Assembly: GCA_050246115.1 (NCBI GenBank)
Contig: JBFWWP010000027.1
Coordinates: 1 to 64,000 of the forward strand
Direction: 5' to 3'
DNA: 64,000 bases
DNA from: JBFWWP01 sp050246115
Lineage (GTDB): Bacteria > Planctomycetota > UBA8108 > UBA1146 > JAJFFE01
The notes under the pieces are model-generated. The model was not told the origin of the DNA and did no database searches. It worked only from the letters and a program-made list of their open reading frames with translations. The stretch's first letter is position 1. Every line of letters starts with the position of its first letter. The position numbers and the translations under genes were made by a program. Shown piece after piece: positions 9,066 through 18,075 of the stretch.

Positions 9066-9530
9066 GTGGACCTCGATGTCAACGGACGGCGGGTTGCGGT
9101 CGACGTCGACCCAACCATGCCGCTGCTCTGGGTGTTGCGAGAGACCCTGGGGCTCACCGGAGCCAAGTTCGGCTGTGGCATGGCGCAGTGCGGCGCGTGT
9201 ACCGTGCACCTGGACGGGCGCGCGGTGCGTTCGTGCGTGACTCCGGTCGCTGCGGTTCGTGGGCGGAAGATCACCACCGTCGAGGGGTTGAACGATCCGA
9301 TCGGCACGGCGGTGAAGCAGGCGTGGATCGAACTCGAAGTACCTCAATGCGGGTACTGTCAGACGGGACAGATCATGAGCGCGACGGTGCTCTTGCGTGA
9401 GCGCGCGACGCCGAGCGATGCCGACATCGATGCGGCCATGGCGGGCAACGCCTGTCGCTGCGCGACGTATGTGCGCATTCGATCGGCCATCCACCGCGCC
9501 GCTGGCCTGGCCCGGGAAGGGGGGCGCTGA
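9066..9530 (+). CDS. iorA: [2Fe-2S] subunit of molybdenum hydroxylase (isoquinoline 1-oxidoreductase type)
   Basis: A 154-aa electron-transfer subunit. It has a plant-type ferredoxin half with CGMAQCGACTVHLDG and a following RSCVTP, and a helical half with the second cluster in PQCGYCQTGQ and NACRC. This arrangement of two [2Fe-2S] clusters is typical of xanthine-oxidase-family small subunits, and the wording is closest to IorA. GTG 9066 is chosen because AGGGAG lies about seven bases upstream; ATG 9045 in the same frame is possible. It passes electrons from the molybdenum subunit encoded directly after it. Confidence 0.9.
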   Translation: MDLDVNGRRVAVDVDPTMPLLWVLRETLGLTGAKFGCGMAQCGACTVHLDGRAVRSCVTPVAAVRGRKITTVEGLNDPIGTAVKQAWIELEVPQCGYCQTGQIMSATVLLRERATPSDADIDAAMAGNACRCATYVRIRSAIHRAAGLAREGGR

Positions 9531-11695
9531 TGCCGCTCGAGCTCAATCGACGAGACTTCATGCGCGCGTCGGCGGCGAGCGCCGGCGGCTTGCTGCTCGC
9601 GTTCTCCTGGCCGCAACTCGACCGTGTGGCCGCAGCTTCGATGCGCGCTGCCGACGCTGACCCACTCTTTGCACCGAACGCGTTCGTTCGCATTGCGCCG
9701 GATGGGCAGATCACCGTGATCATCAACAAGGCGGAGATGGGACAAGGCGTGTGCACGTCTTTGTCCATGTTGCTCGCCGAGGAGTTGGACGCGGAGTGGG
9801 CGCGCGTGGGGTTCGAGTTCGCGCCAGCGGAAGCCGCCTACGCACATCCCGGTTTCGGCATTCAGATGACCGGTGGGAGCACGAGTATCGCTGGCATGGC
9901 CGAACCCATGCGCAAGGCCGGCGCCGCGGCCCGCGCCATGCTCGTCGCGGCGGCGGCGCAGCGCTGGGGCGTAGACGCCGCAGCCTGTGAGACCCGCTCC
10001 AGTCGGGTCCGCCACCCGGCGAGCGGACGTGAACTCCCCTACGGCGAGTTGGCGAATGCGGCCGCGGCGCTCGCGCTACCGGCTTCGGTCACGCTCAAGG
10101 AGGTCGGGGACTTCCGCCTGATCGGTACCGCGGTCGCACGCCTCGACACCCCAGCAAAGGTGCAGGGAACGGCCGAGTTCAGCATCGACGTGCGGCGCCC
10201 GGGGATGCTCACCGCGGTCGTGGCGCACCCGCCGACGTTCGGCGGACGGGCGCGTTCGGTCGACTCGACGGCGGCGCTCGCGGTGCGTGGCGTCCAGCGC
10301 GTGGTCGAAGTGTCTTCTGGGGTGGCTGTGATCGCCACGGGGTTCTGGGCCGCGAAGCGTGGCCGCGACTTGCTGAAGATCGATTGGGATCTCGGACCGA
10401 ATGCACACACGGCCACCGACGCGCTGCGCGCCCACTATCGTGAGTTGTCGCGAACGCCGGGGCTGATGGCGCGTCGGGAGGGCGATGCCGTGGACGCTCT
10501 GCGCTCGGCGGCGACCGTGCTCTCAGCGGACTACGAATTGCCCTACTTGGCTCATGCGCCGATGGAGCCCCTCAACTGTGTCGTCGATCTGCGCCCCGAC
10601 TCCTGTGAGGTCTGGGCGGGCACGCAGTTCCAGACCGTCGACCAGGCAGCGGTCGCTCGCGTCGTTGGACTGTCGCCGACCCAAGTCCGGCTCCACACGA
10701 CCTTCATGGGTGGCGGGTTCGGACGGCGCGCCAATCCCGCGTCGGACTACCTCGTGGAGGCCGCCGAGATCGCGCGCGCGGCGGGGGCTCCACTCCAGCT
10801 CATCTGGACGCGCGAGGATGACATGCGCAGCGGCTTCTATCGACCGATGTGGCACAACCACATGCTTGCCGGGATCGATGCGACCGGCAAGCTGAACGCA
10901 TGGCGGCAGGTGATCGTGGGGCAGTCGATTCTGGCAGGGACCCCGTTCGAGCCCTTCTTCGTCAAGGATGGGATCGACGGCACCTCGGTCGAGGGGGCTG
11001 CCGATATGGTCTACTCCATCCCGAACCTGCAGGTCGAGCTGCACACGACCCACGATGGAATTCCGACTCTGTGGTGGCGTTCCGTCGGGCACTCCCACAC
11101 GGCATTCGCCGTCGAGTGCTTCTTGGACGAGATCGCTCACGCAACCGGGCAGGATCCCTACCGGCTGCGCCGCAAGCTGTTGGCGGAGCATCCGCGTCAC
11201 CTCGGGGTGTTGGACCGAGCCGCGGAAGCGGCGGGTTGGGGACAGCCGTTGGCACCGGGGCGCGCGCGTGGCATCGCCGTCCACCACTCGTTCGGAAGCT
11301 ATGTAGCGCAGGTGGCCGAGGTGTCCCTGGTGAACGGACGACCGCGGGTGCATCGCGTGACGTGCGCGATCGATTGTGGGTGGGTCGTCAATCCCGACAC
11401 CATCGTGGCGCAGATCGAGGGCGCGGTTGGCTTCGCGTTGACTGCGGTGCTCCATGGGGCCATCACGCTGCGCGACGGCCGGGTCGAACAAGGCAACTTC
11501 AACGACTACAAGCTGCTTCGGGTGCACGAGATGCCTGCAGTCGACGTGCACATCGTGCCGCGGTCCGAGGCACCGTCGGGCGTCGGGGAGCCAGGCGTGC
11601 CGCCGCTGGCTCCGGCCGTCTGCAACGCGCTCTTCGCATTGACGCAGCGGCGTATTCGGCGTCTACCCATTCGAAGCGAGGATCTCGTCGCATGA
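9530..11695 (+). CDS. iorB: Molybdopterin-binding large subunit, xanthine dehydrogenase family (IorB type)
   Basis: A 721-aa catalytic subunit. The N-terminus has a twin-arginine export signal (NRRDFMRASAASAGGLLLAF), so the folded complex is probably exported by Tat. Family segments include INKAEMGQGVCTSLSMLLAE near residue 70, a HAPMEPLNC motif, TFMGGGFGRR and a C-terminal GVGEPGVPPLAPAVCNAL with the conserved glutamate that acts as base in molybdenum hydroxylases. The stop of iorA and this start share one base (TGATG). Such enzymes hydroxylate N-heteroaromatics or oxidise aldehydes; the actual substrate is unknown. Confidence 0.9.
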   Translation: MPLELNRRDFMRASAASAGGLLLAFSWPQLDRVAAASMRAADADPLFAPNAFVRIAPDGQITVIINKAEMGQGVCTSLSMLLAEELDAEWARVGFEFAPAEAAYAHPGFGIQMTGGSTSIAGMAEPMRKAGAAARAMLVAAAAQRWGVDAAACETRSSRVRHPASGRELPYGELANAAAALALPASVTLKEVGDFRLIGTAVARLDTPAKVQGTAEFSIDVRRPGMLTAVVAHPPTFGGRARSVDSTAALAVRGVQRVVEVSSGVAVIATGFWAAKRGRDLLKIDWDLGPNAHTATDALRAHYRELSRTPGLMARREGDAVDALRSAATVLSADYELPYLAHAPMEPLNCVVDLRPDSCEVWAGTQFQTVDQAAVARVVGLSPTQVRLHTTFMGGGFGRRANPASDYLVEAAEIARAAGAPLQLIWTREDDMRSGFYRPMWHNHMLAGIDATGKLNAWRQVIVGQSILAGTPFEPFFVKDGIDGTSVEGAADMVYSIPNLQVELHTTHDGIPTLWWRSVGHSHTAFAVECFLDEIAHATGQDPYRLRRKLLAEHPRHLGVLDRAAEAAGWGQPLAPGRARGIAVHHSFGSYVAQVAEVSLVNGRPRVHRVTCAIDCGWVVNPDTIVAQIEGAVGFALTAVLHGAITLRDGRVEQGNFNDYKLLRVHEMPAVDVHIVPRSEAPSGVGEPGVPPLAPAVCNALFALTQRRIRRLPIRSEDLVA

Positions 11696-12309
11696 ACCAT
11701 CCGTCGTTTGTGCGCGCCGCGGGGCGCTGGTTCTTGATGCTGAGCGTTGGCGCACTGCTCGCGCTCCTGAGTGCTCGATGCGGAGGTCCTCCTCACCGCG
11801 GTATTGCCCCCGCGCAGGACCCCGCGAAGGCCGCGGCGGCTTGGTCGGTCGTCTACGAAGTGTTGCAGCACCCCCGATGCGTAAACTGCCACCCCGCAGG
11901 AGACACGCCGCTGCAGGGGGATGCGAGCTTGCCGCATGCGCAGAACGTGCAGCGGGGAAGCGATGGGCAAGGCCTGTTCGCGCTGCGTTGCTCGGACTGT
12001 CATCAGGACGTGAACCTGTCCGGCGCGCATCTGCCTCCGGGGGCCCCGCATTGGCAGCTCCCGCCGCCAGACATGCCTCTCGTATTCCAGGGCCGCAGTT
12101 CAGCGGAGCTTTGCCGCCAACTGATGGACCCGGCGCAGAACGGCGGGCGCACGCTCGAGCAGCTCTACGAACACATGGCCCACGACCCGCTCGTCCTCTG
12201 GGGCTGGAGCCCGGGTGACGGACGCGAGCCCATCGCGCTTCCTCACGCCGAGTTCTTGGCCGCTTTGCGCTCGTGGATCGATCACGGTTGTGGCTGTCCC
12301 ACGGACTAA
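11692..12309 (+). CDS. Exported c-type cytochrome, likely electron acceptor of IorAB
   Basis: A 205-aa protein with an N-terminal hydrophobic segment ending in a cysteine (SARCGG), which could be a lipobox or signal cleavage region. Two haem-binding motifs follow, CVNCH and CSDCH, both in the first half. The start overlaps iorB by four bases (ATGA), indicating translational coupling. A haem protein in this position commonly takes electrons from a periplasmic molybdenum hydroxylase. This role is inferred from the motifs and position. The C-terminal CGC is not a haem motif. Confidence 0.8.
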   Translation: MNHPSFVRAAGRWFLMLSVGALLALLSARCGGPPHRGIAPAQDPAKAAAAWSVVYEVLQHPRCVNCHPAGDTPLQGDASLPHAQNVQRGSDGQGLFALRCSDCHQDVNLSGAHLPPGAPHWQLPPPDMPLVFQGRSSAELCRQLMDPAQNGGRTLEQLYEHMAHDPLVLWGWSPGDGREPIALPHAEFLAALRSWIDHGCGCPTD

Positions 12310-12476
12310 GGAGTCGCCGAAGATAACTTCACCCTCTTGCTCGTCGCTTCGGGCCATCTTCGACCGATCCGAAAACCTCGAAGTCCTCACCGGACGGATC
12401 GGCCGAATCTGACCCAAATCGACGGCAAGATGTCGAAGTTGTTCTTGGGCGACTCCCAAGGTGGCGATCGACCGCG

Positions 12477-12971
12477 TCAGGAAGTGAGAGGCACGTGTTC
12501 GACGCGTACCTCGGTGTTCGTCAAGTCGAGGAGGGCGAGGGTAATCGGCAGACCGAAGCGCCGGGGACCGGCGCTGCCCGGGTTCAGGTAGAACACGCCC
12601 CGGCGCTGTTCGATCTTGGGCTCGTGGGTGTGGCCGAAGATCACGACCGAGATCCCCGCCGCCTCGGGCGCCAGGTCCAGGTCTTCCTGCCGGTGCACCA
12701 TGTGAACGAGGTGGGCACCGAGTTCGATCGTGTCGCACCGCGGCAGTTCCGCCGCCCAGTCCCCGCGGTCGCAGTTGCCGCGTACGGCGTGGAGGGGGGC
12801 GAGTTCGCGGAGGGCCGCAAGAACCTCGGGTCGACACACATCCCCTGCGTGCAGCACGACCTCGACTTCGCGCAAGGCAGCAACCGCTTCGGGGCGGAGC
12901 AAGTCGTGGGTGTCCGAGATCACGCCGACGCGCACCAGGGTTCCTTCGTCGCTGGAGGGATGGGTGGGCAA
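12477..12971 (-). CDS. Metallophosphoesterase, YfcE/MJ0936 family
   Basis: A 164-aa calcineurin-like phosphodiesterase. All metal-ligand blocks are present in order: VISDTHD (Asp, His), HAGDVC (Asp), VRGNCDRG (Asn) and FGHTHEP (His pair). Length and arrangement match the small YfcE/MJ0936 phosphodiesterases, whose physiological substrates are poorly defined. It converges on the cytochrome gene across about 170 bases in which no further gene was seen. GTG at 12935, just before VRVGVISDTHD, is an alternative start that would remove an unconserved leader. Confidence 0.85.
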   Translation of the reverse strand: MPTHPSSDEGTLVRVGVISDTHDLLRPEAVAALREVEVVLHAGDVCRPEVLAALRELAPLHAVRGNCDRGDWAAELPRCDTIELGAHLVHMVHRQEDLDLAPEAAGISVVIFGHTHEPKIEQRRGVFYLNPGSAGPRRFGLPITLALLDLTNTEVRVEHVPLTS

Positions 12972-13180
12972 CGATGCTCCAGGGGTTTATCATCCCATTG
13001 CATACTTGTCAGGGGGTGATTGTCCGGGGTGACTCGCTCGCCGTCTCACCGAGGGGCGATCCCGGGCCTGCGCTTCGAACTCCGGTCACTTGGCCCGCGG
13101 GGATCACCACCGGCTCGCATCTTCCGGACCCCGCGTAGGGTTGCTGATCCGCGAGGGTCGGCCCCCCAGTCCTGAGAGCA

Positions 13181-14173
13181 ATGCATGTCCTGGAGCGCAA
13201 GGAGAGCGGACCGTTGAATCGTCCCCTGGAGAATCCATGGCTCGTGGCAGTGTGGCCAGGCATGGGCAGCGTCGCGCTCGCCGCCGGTCACTACCTATGC
13301 GAGCAGCTGGGCGCGGAACGCGTGACCGACCTGGCCGTGGAGGCTTTCTTCGACGCGGACAAAATCGACATCGATATGGGCCTCGTGAGCATGGCGACCC
13401 CGCCGCAGCACGCGGTCCATGTTTGGCGTGATCCACGCCGCCGCCGAGACCTCGTGGTGCTGAACGCCGAGGCCCAGCCCAACGCGCGCGGGCTCGACCT
13501 GTGCCGCACGGTGCTCGACGAACTGATGCCGTTCGGTTTGGCGCGCGTTTGTACGTTCGCGGCGATGGGTACCCAACAGCGGCCCGACGAGCCCGCGCGC
13601 GTGTTTGCGGTGGCGAACGACCGACAGCTCGTCGACGAGCTCCGGCGCTACCCGGTCGAGTTGCTCGAGAAGGGGCAGATCACCGGGCTGAACGGGCTCC
13701 TGCTCGCAGCCTCCGCCGAACGGAAGATTCCCGCGTTCTGCCTGTTGGGGGAGATGCCGTTCTTGGCTGGAGGCCTTCCCAATCCGCGCGCCTCGATGCG
13801 CGTGCTCGAGGTGTTCTCGCAGATCGCTGACTTACCGCTCGACCTGAACCCACTCGGGGAGCGCGCCCGGGCGGCACAACAGGAACTGCTGCGATTGCTC
13901 GAGCAGATGACGCTCGCAGCGCAGCAGATCGCGCAGCAACCTGCCGCCGGGACCGAGACCGAGAAGGACACCTTCACGATTCCCGACTTCTTCGATTTCG
14001 AGGATGAGGTACCCGGACTGGGCAGAGACGACCGCGAGCGGATCGAGCAGTTGTTCCGAGCGTCGGAGAGGGATCGTTCTCAGGTGCTCCGGCTGAAGGC
14101 GGAACTCGACCGTCTCGGGGTGTTCTCGCAGTTCGAGAATCGCTTCCTGGATTTGTTCAAGCGCGGCGAGTAG
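13181..14173 (+). CDS. PAC2-family protein
   Basis: A 330-aa protein with the PAC2 fold (proteasome assembly chaperone 2 family) over roughly residues 20-240. Typical segments are WLVAVWPGMGSVALAAGHYL, a central FAAMGTQQ and ITGLNGLLLAASA with FCLLGEMPF. The C-terminal ~90 residues are charged and helical and probably coiled. In bacteria these proteins occur without a proteasome and their role is not established. TTG 13214, with AAGGAGAG just upstream, is a possible alternative start. A phosphatase gene follows 22 bases later. Confidence 0.82.
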   Translation: MHVLERKESGPLNRPLENPWLVAVWPGMGSVALAAGHYLCEQLGAERVTDLAVEAFFDADKIDIDMGLVSMATPPQHAVHVWRDPRRRRDLVVLNAEAQPNARGLDLCRTVLDELMPFGLARVCTFAAMGTQQRPDEPARVFAVANDRQLVDELRRYPVELLEKGQITGLNGLLLAASAERKIPAFCLLGEMPFLAGGLPNPRASMRVLEVFSQIADLPLDLNPLGERARAAQQELLRLLEQMTLAAQQIAQQPAAGTETEKDTFTIPDFFDFEDEVPGLGRDDRERIEQLFRASERDRSQVLRLKAELDRLGVFSQFENRFLDLFKRGE

Positions 14174-14195
14174 CGCGCCGGAGAGGAGAGTCCGC

Positions 14196-14981
14196 GTGGG
14201 AGCGCCGCGACCCGAACTCGTTCGCGAGTGGCTCGAGTTCGCCATCGAAACCGCGCAGCTGGGCGGCACGTTCACGCTGGGTTTGTTTCGCACCGGGGCG
14301 ACCGTCGAGTCCAAGTCCAACCACACGCCGGTGACGGCGGCCGATCGGGGTGCCGAGGAACGGATGCGGGCCCGCATCGAGGCCCACTATCCGAGCCACG
14401 GCATCGTGGGTGAGGAGTACGGGGAGAAGCGGGGCGAGGGCCCGGCCCGCTGGTTCCTCGACCCGATCGACGGCACGGTTTCTTTCATTCACGGTGTCCC
14501 GCTGTACAGCACCCTCGTGGGCTTGGAGTGGGAAGGAAGCATGCTGGCTGGAGTCATCCACCTGCCAGCGCTCGGCGAGACCGTGTATGCGGCGCGCGGG
14601 CTCGGGTGCTACGCGAACGGACGTCGTGTGCGCGTCTCTACGGTCAAGCGTCTCGAGGACGCGTGTCTGTTGTCGTCCGACGGAGCCTCGTTTGCACGCT
14701 ACGGGCGTGAGGCGGACTTCCACCGGCTTCGGGCTCGCTGCCGGGTCGATCGTACCTGGGGCGACGCCTATGGCTACGCGATGGTCGCGACCGGGCGCGC
14801 CGAGATCATGGTCGATGCCGCGGTCGCGCCGTGGGACGTGGCCGCGGTGCTGCCGATCATCGAGGAGGCCGGTGGCCATTTCCACGATTGGGACGGGCGT
14901 GTCTCGCATCAGGTTTCCCACTCGTTGGCCACCAACGCCGCGATCCACGCCGAGGTGGTGAGGGCCTTGGCGGGGGAGTGA
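14196..14981 (+). CDS. Inositol-monophosphatase-family phosphatase (HisN/SuhB-like)
   Basis: A 261-aa Mg-dependent phosphatase. Metal-site motifs are GEEYG (near residue 70), LDPIDGTVSFIHG (near 88) and APWDVAAVLPIIEEAGG (near 210), plus the preceding TAADRGAEERMR. The fold releases phosphate from inositol phosphates, 3'-phosphoadenosine compounds or histidinol phosphate. The TVSFIHG wording and short length fit HisN-type histidinol-phosphatases, but no his genes are nearby. The start is GTG 14196 with GAGGAGAG upstream. Confidence 0.85.
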   Translation: MGAPRPELVREWLEFAIETAQLGGTFTLGLFRTGATVESKSNHTPVTAADRGAEERMRARIEAHYPSHGIVGEEYGEKRGEGPARWFLDPIDGTVSFIHGVPLYSTLVGLEWEGSMLAGVIHLPALGETVYAARGLGCYANGRRVRVSTVKRLEDACLLSSDGASFARYGREADFHRLRARCRVDRTWGDAYGYAMVATGRAEIMVDAAVAPWDVAAVLPIIEEAGGHFHDWDGRVSHQVSHSLATNAAIHAEVVRALAGE

Positions 14982-15189
14982 GTTACGGCGAACGCGGTCG
15001 TGTGCGCCCGGCGCTCACCGAAAGCTCCCGGGAATGAATTGTGAACCTGGGCAGCAGGTGATATTCCGAACCTCGGGCGTCGCGGGCGACCTCCCCAGCA
15101 CACACCGCTGAGCACGCTCGCCGTGGGCGTCGAACGAGGGGCGCTGTTCGCCCCGCGAGAACGCGCGCGAGACACAACGAGGAGAGACT

Positions 15190-16227
15190 ATGAAACGCAT
15201 GCTCGATCTGCGACGGACCGTGGCCCCCTGGTCGATCGTCCTGGCGCTCGCCTCGGTGCCGCTCGGCGCCGCGGAACTCGGGAGCGCGGCGCCCGCAATC
15301 CAAGTCAGCCAGTGGATTCAGGGAGGGGCGCCGGACCTCGTCGCTGGGCAGGCGCGCATGGTCTATTTCTGGAGTACGACGGACCGCCCGAGTCGCGAGG
15401 CGCTGGTGCCACTCGCGGCGCTCGAGAAGGAGCTGCGACCGCGTCTCCAAGTCGTTGCCATCAGTGACCAGGAGCCCGGACCGGTGCGGCTGTACCTCGA
15501 GAAGTTCGTCAAGGGCATCGAATTCGCCGTCGCGATCGACGATGCCAAGAAGACCTTCAAGGGCTACGTCGAGGGCTTTGGCGCCACCCAGGAGCCGGTG
15601 GCCTTCGTCGTCGATGGGGCGAGCCGGGTCGTCTGGTTCGGGGACCCCGAGGCAGCGCCCGAGGTCGTTCGCAAGGTGCTCGACGGCAGTTTCGAAGCCG
15701 CGGCCGCTCAGGCGCGATCCGAGTATCAGAAACAGTCTCAGGCGCTCCTCTCCGAGTATTTCAACGGGGTCATGACGGGCGCCCCAGCGGCGCAGGTCGA
15801 GCAGACGGTGGCGAAGATCTTCGCGACCGGAAAGAACTTCCCGGAGTGCCTGACCGCGTTGGCTCGCGGGATCTTGATCGTGCCCGGGCTGAAGGAGCGC
15901 GACTTCGCTACCGGGTTGCGCGCGGCCGCTCAGGCGCGCGACGCGCTGGGGCCGAAGGATTTTGATGCCAATATCTACTACGCCAAGATCCTCATCGAGT
16001 TGGGGCGGTTCACGGAGGCGGGCCAGGTCTTGAACGCCATGCAGGCGGTCGAGTTCACGAGCGACCAGCGACGGACGGTATTGGCGGACATCGCCCGGTG
16101 CCGCGAGGCTGGCAAACCCGCGACGGCCCCGGCCGGCGGCGCCGAAGAGAAGCTCGGAGGGGACGGAAAGTCCGGCGCGCCCGCGCCACGGGGAACGGGC
16201 CCTACCTCCAAGCCCAGCGGCGGGTAG
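15190..16227 (+). CDS. Exported thioredoxin-fold protein lacking the CxxC site
   Basis: A 345-aa protein with a signal peptide ending near GAAELG. A TlpA/AhpC-type thioredoxin-like domain covers residues ~35-165: MVYFWSTTDRPS, a central VVAISDQ and a cis-proline-like EPVAFVVDG. The usual CxxC is replaced by TTDRPS, so it cannot do dithiol exchange at that site. Residues ~170-300 are helical and resemble TPR-type packing. The tail is rich in Pro, Ala and Gly. It may bind peptides or act structurally. The start is ATG 15190 after GGAGAG. Confidence 0.7.
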   Translation: MKRMLDLRRTVAPWSIVLALASVPLGAAELGSAAPAIQVSQWIQGGAPDLVAGQARMVYFWSTTDRPSREALVPLAALEKELRPRLQVVAISDQEPGPVRLYLEKFVKGIEFAVAIDDAKKTFKGYVEGFGATQEPVAFVVDGASRVVWFGDPEAAPEVVRKVLDGSFEAAAAQARSEYQKQSQALLSEYFNGVMTGAPAAQVEQTVAKIFATGKNFPECLTALARGILIVPGLKERDFATGLRAAAQARDALGPKDFDANIYYAKILIELGRFTEAGQVLNAMQAVEFTSDQRRTVLADIARCREAGKPATAPAGGAEEKLGGDGKSGAPAPRGTGPTSKPSGG

Positions 16228-16418
16228 CCGCGGCCGAAGGAGGCGATCCGCGCCCGGAGCACGCGAGGCCGCGGACTCCCGGCTGAGGCCGTAACTCGAC
16301 CCGGCCTGCTGGCTTCCGGGTGGGTGCGGGGCGGACGATCACCGCCGCGACCGGTGCATTCCCGCGCGAGAGGTTCTGGCCTTTTTGGCGGGCTGCCTAG
16401 GCAGTCCGGCGACCCTGC

Positions 16419-16424
16419 TATAAT
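16419..16424 (+). promoter_or_regulatory. Candidate -10 box (TATAAT)
   Basis: A perfect TATAAT hexamer lies 133 bases upstream of the dockerin gene at 16557 in otherwise GC-rich DNA. No good -35 hexamer sits 16-18 bases upstream, so this is only a candidate promoter. Confidence 0.35.
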
Positions 16425-16556
16425 CGGGCCTGCGCGGATCGGTACAACCCCAGCGATCGGCTTCGGACGGGTGAAACAACGGCGATCCCCGAGGAACTGC
16501 CCGTCGGACCGCTTCCCGCGGGGTCATGAACACGAGAACGGAAACGGAGACGCTCC

Positions 16557-17894
16557 ATGCCTCGGGCCACCTGGGTCTTGCTGATCGCCACCACTGTGGG
16601 CCTTGCGATCGGTCGTGGGGACGTTCTGGCCCAGACCGTAACCCTCCGCTTGCAAGCGGTCTCGCCGTCCGTGGCTCCTGGAGGCACCTTGCAGCTGGAC
16701 GTGTTCCTCGACAACCCGTCGGGCTCGCCCATTGGCGGCTACCAGATCGCGGTCGCCTACCCTGCCAACCTGTTCGAGCTATCGGCGCCGCCGACGCTGA
16801 TCCCCACCCAGTCCGTGCTCGGCAGCGTCTTCAGCTGGAACGCTCCCCTTCCCTTCGGCCTAGGGTTCGGAAGCTGCCCGCTGTGGGACGACGGAGCCGA
16901 CCTGGACGTGATCGCCGCCATCGGCGTCGGTGGCCCGTTCACCGGCACCTCCGGCCACTTGTTTCGGTTGGAGTTCCAGTGCATCGGCGTGAGTGGCGAC
17001 ACCGGGTTGCTGCGGGTGAGCAACACCGACGTGGCGTGCACGGATTGGGCCGGGAGCTTCGCGGTCAACCCGCAGGGGGGGCAGGTAGCGACCCAACGCC
17101 AGAACGAGAGCGTCGTCGTCACCAGTTTGGCGCCGGTCACGAACGTCACGTGCTTCATCGAGACCGTGTCCGACAACGTGCAGCTCAACTGGTCCAATGG
17201 GGACGTCTATGACGAACTCCGCATTTATCGAGGAAGTACGGGGCAGTTGCTGACCACCTTGGTGGGGACGGCCACTTCCTTCGTCGATGCGCTGCCACCG
17301 CCGAGCCCTGAGAGCTACTTCTTGGTCGGTGTGGTGGCGTCGGTCGAGGCCCCTTGGGTCGGTTGCCTGCCAGCGCCCTTGGTGATCGTTCCCCCGGTCA
17401 CGAACCTCGTGTGCGTGCCGAGCGCTGGTGTGGTGAACCTGACTTGGACCAACGCGGCGGCCTACAGTCAGATCGAGGTCTATCGCAATGGTGCGCTCGT
17501 GGGGACCTTGAGCGGGACCACGACGGCGTTCGATGACACGGGTGCCGGGGCCACCGGCATCGTCTCGTACTTCGTGATCGGCTACGACGGCGTCCATCAG
17601 TCTCCCGGCGCGAACTGCCTCGTCAATCTGGACGGCGTTAGTTTCGTTCGCGGTGACGCGAATGGCGACCTGGCCGTAAACGTGAGCGACGTACAGGCGA
17701 GTCTGAGCTACATCTTCGGCCTCCCGAACAACGTCAGTTGCGCGAAGGCCGCGGACTTCACCGACGACGGCACCGTCGCACTGAACGACCCGGTCCAGTT
17801 GCTCACGTTCCTCTTCAGCGGCGGGGCTCCGCCCGTCGCCCCTTTCCCTCTGCCGGGTGTGGATCCCACTCCCGACGCGGTGCCCTGCTCCTGA
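16557..17894 (+). CDS. Secreted cohesin-like/dockerin protein
   Basis: A 445-aa exported protein (signal peptide ending near DVLAQT). Residues ~25-180 have the look of a cohesin-like beta-sandwich (VAPGGTLQLDVFLDNPSG, GGYQIAVAYP). Two fibronectin-III-like repeats follow, each starting with the pattern PVTNxxC and containing VxLxW. The C-terminus is a dockerin pair: RGDANGDLAVNVSD with SYIFG, then ADFTDDGTVALND with TFLFSGG. It ends in a PFPLPGVDPTPDAVPC tail shared with four other proteins here. It is probably an extracellular or surface protein that binds partners through calcium-dependent dockerin loops. No enzyme domain is present. Confidence 0.8.
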   Translation: MPRATWVLLIATTVGLAIGRGDVLAQTVTLRLQAVSPSVAPGGTLQLDVFLDNPSGSPIGGYQIAVAYPANLFELSAPPTLIPTQSVLGSVFSWNAPLPFGLGFGSCPLWDDGADLDVIAAIGVGGPFTGTSGHLFRLEFQCIGVSGDTGLLRVSNTDVACTDWAGSFAVNPQGGQVATQRQNESVVVTSLAPVTNVTCFIETVSDNVQLNWSNGDVYDELRIYRGSTGQLLTTLVGTATSFVDALPPPSPESYFLVGVVASVEAPWVGCLPAPLVIVPPVTNLVCVPSAGVVNLTWTNAAAYSQIEVYRNGALVGTLSGTTTAFDDTGAGATGIVSYFVIGYDGVHQSPGANCLVNLDGVSFVRGDANGDLAVNVSDVQASLSYIFGLPNNVSCAKAADFTDDGTVALNDPVQLLTFLFSGGAPPVAPFPLPGVDPTPDAVPCS

Positions 17895-18075
17895 ACGGGC
17901 GCAATCGGTCCGAGGATCGACGTTCGCCTGCGATGTGAGGAGAAAATGCCCGTCGCCGGACGTACGCGAGCTCGCAGGAGTGCCCGGGCCCGAAGCGCCA
18001 TCGTCTCGCGAAGGGGGCCGGAGAACACACTCCAGGGCTCTTGCGCGTGGCTGCGACTTCTGGAACCATTCGGGC

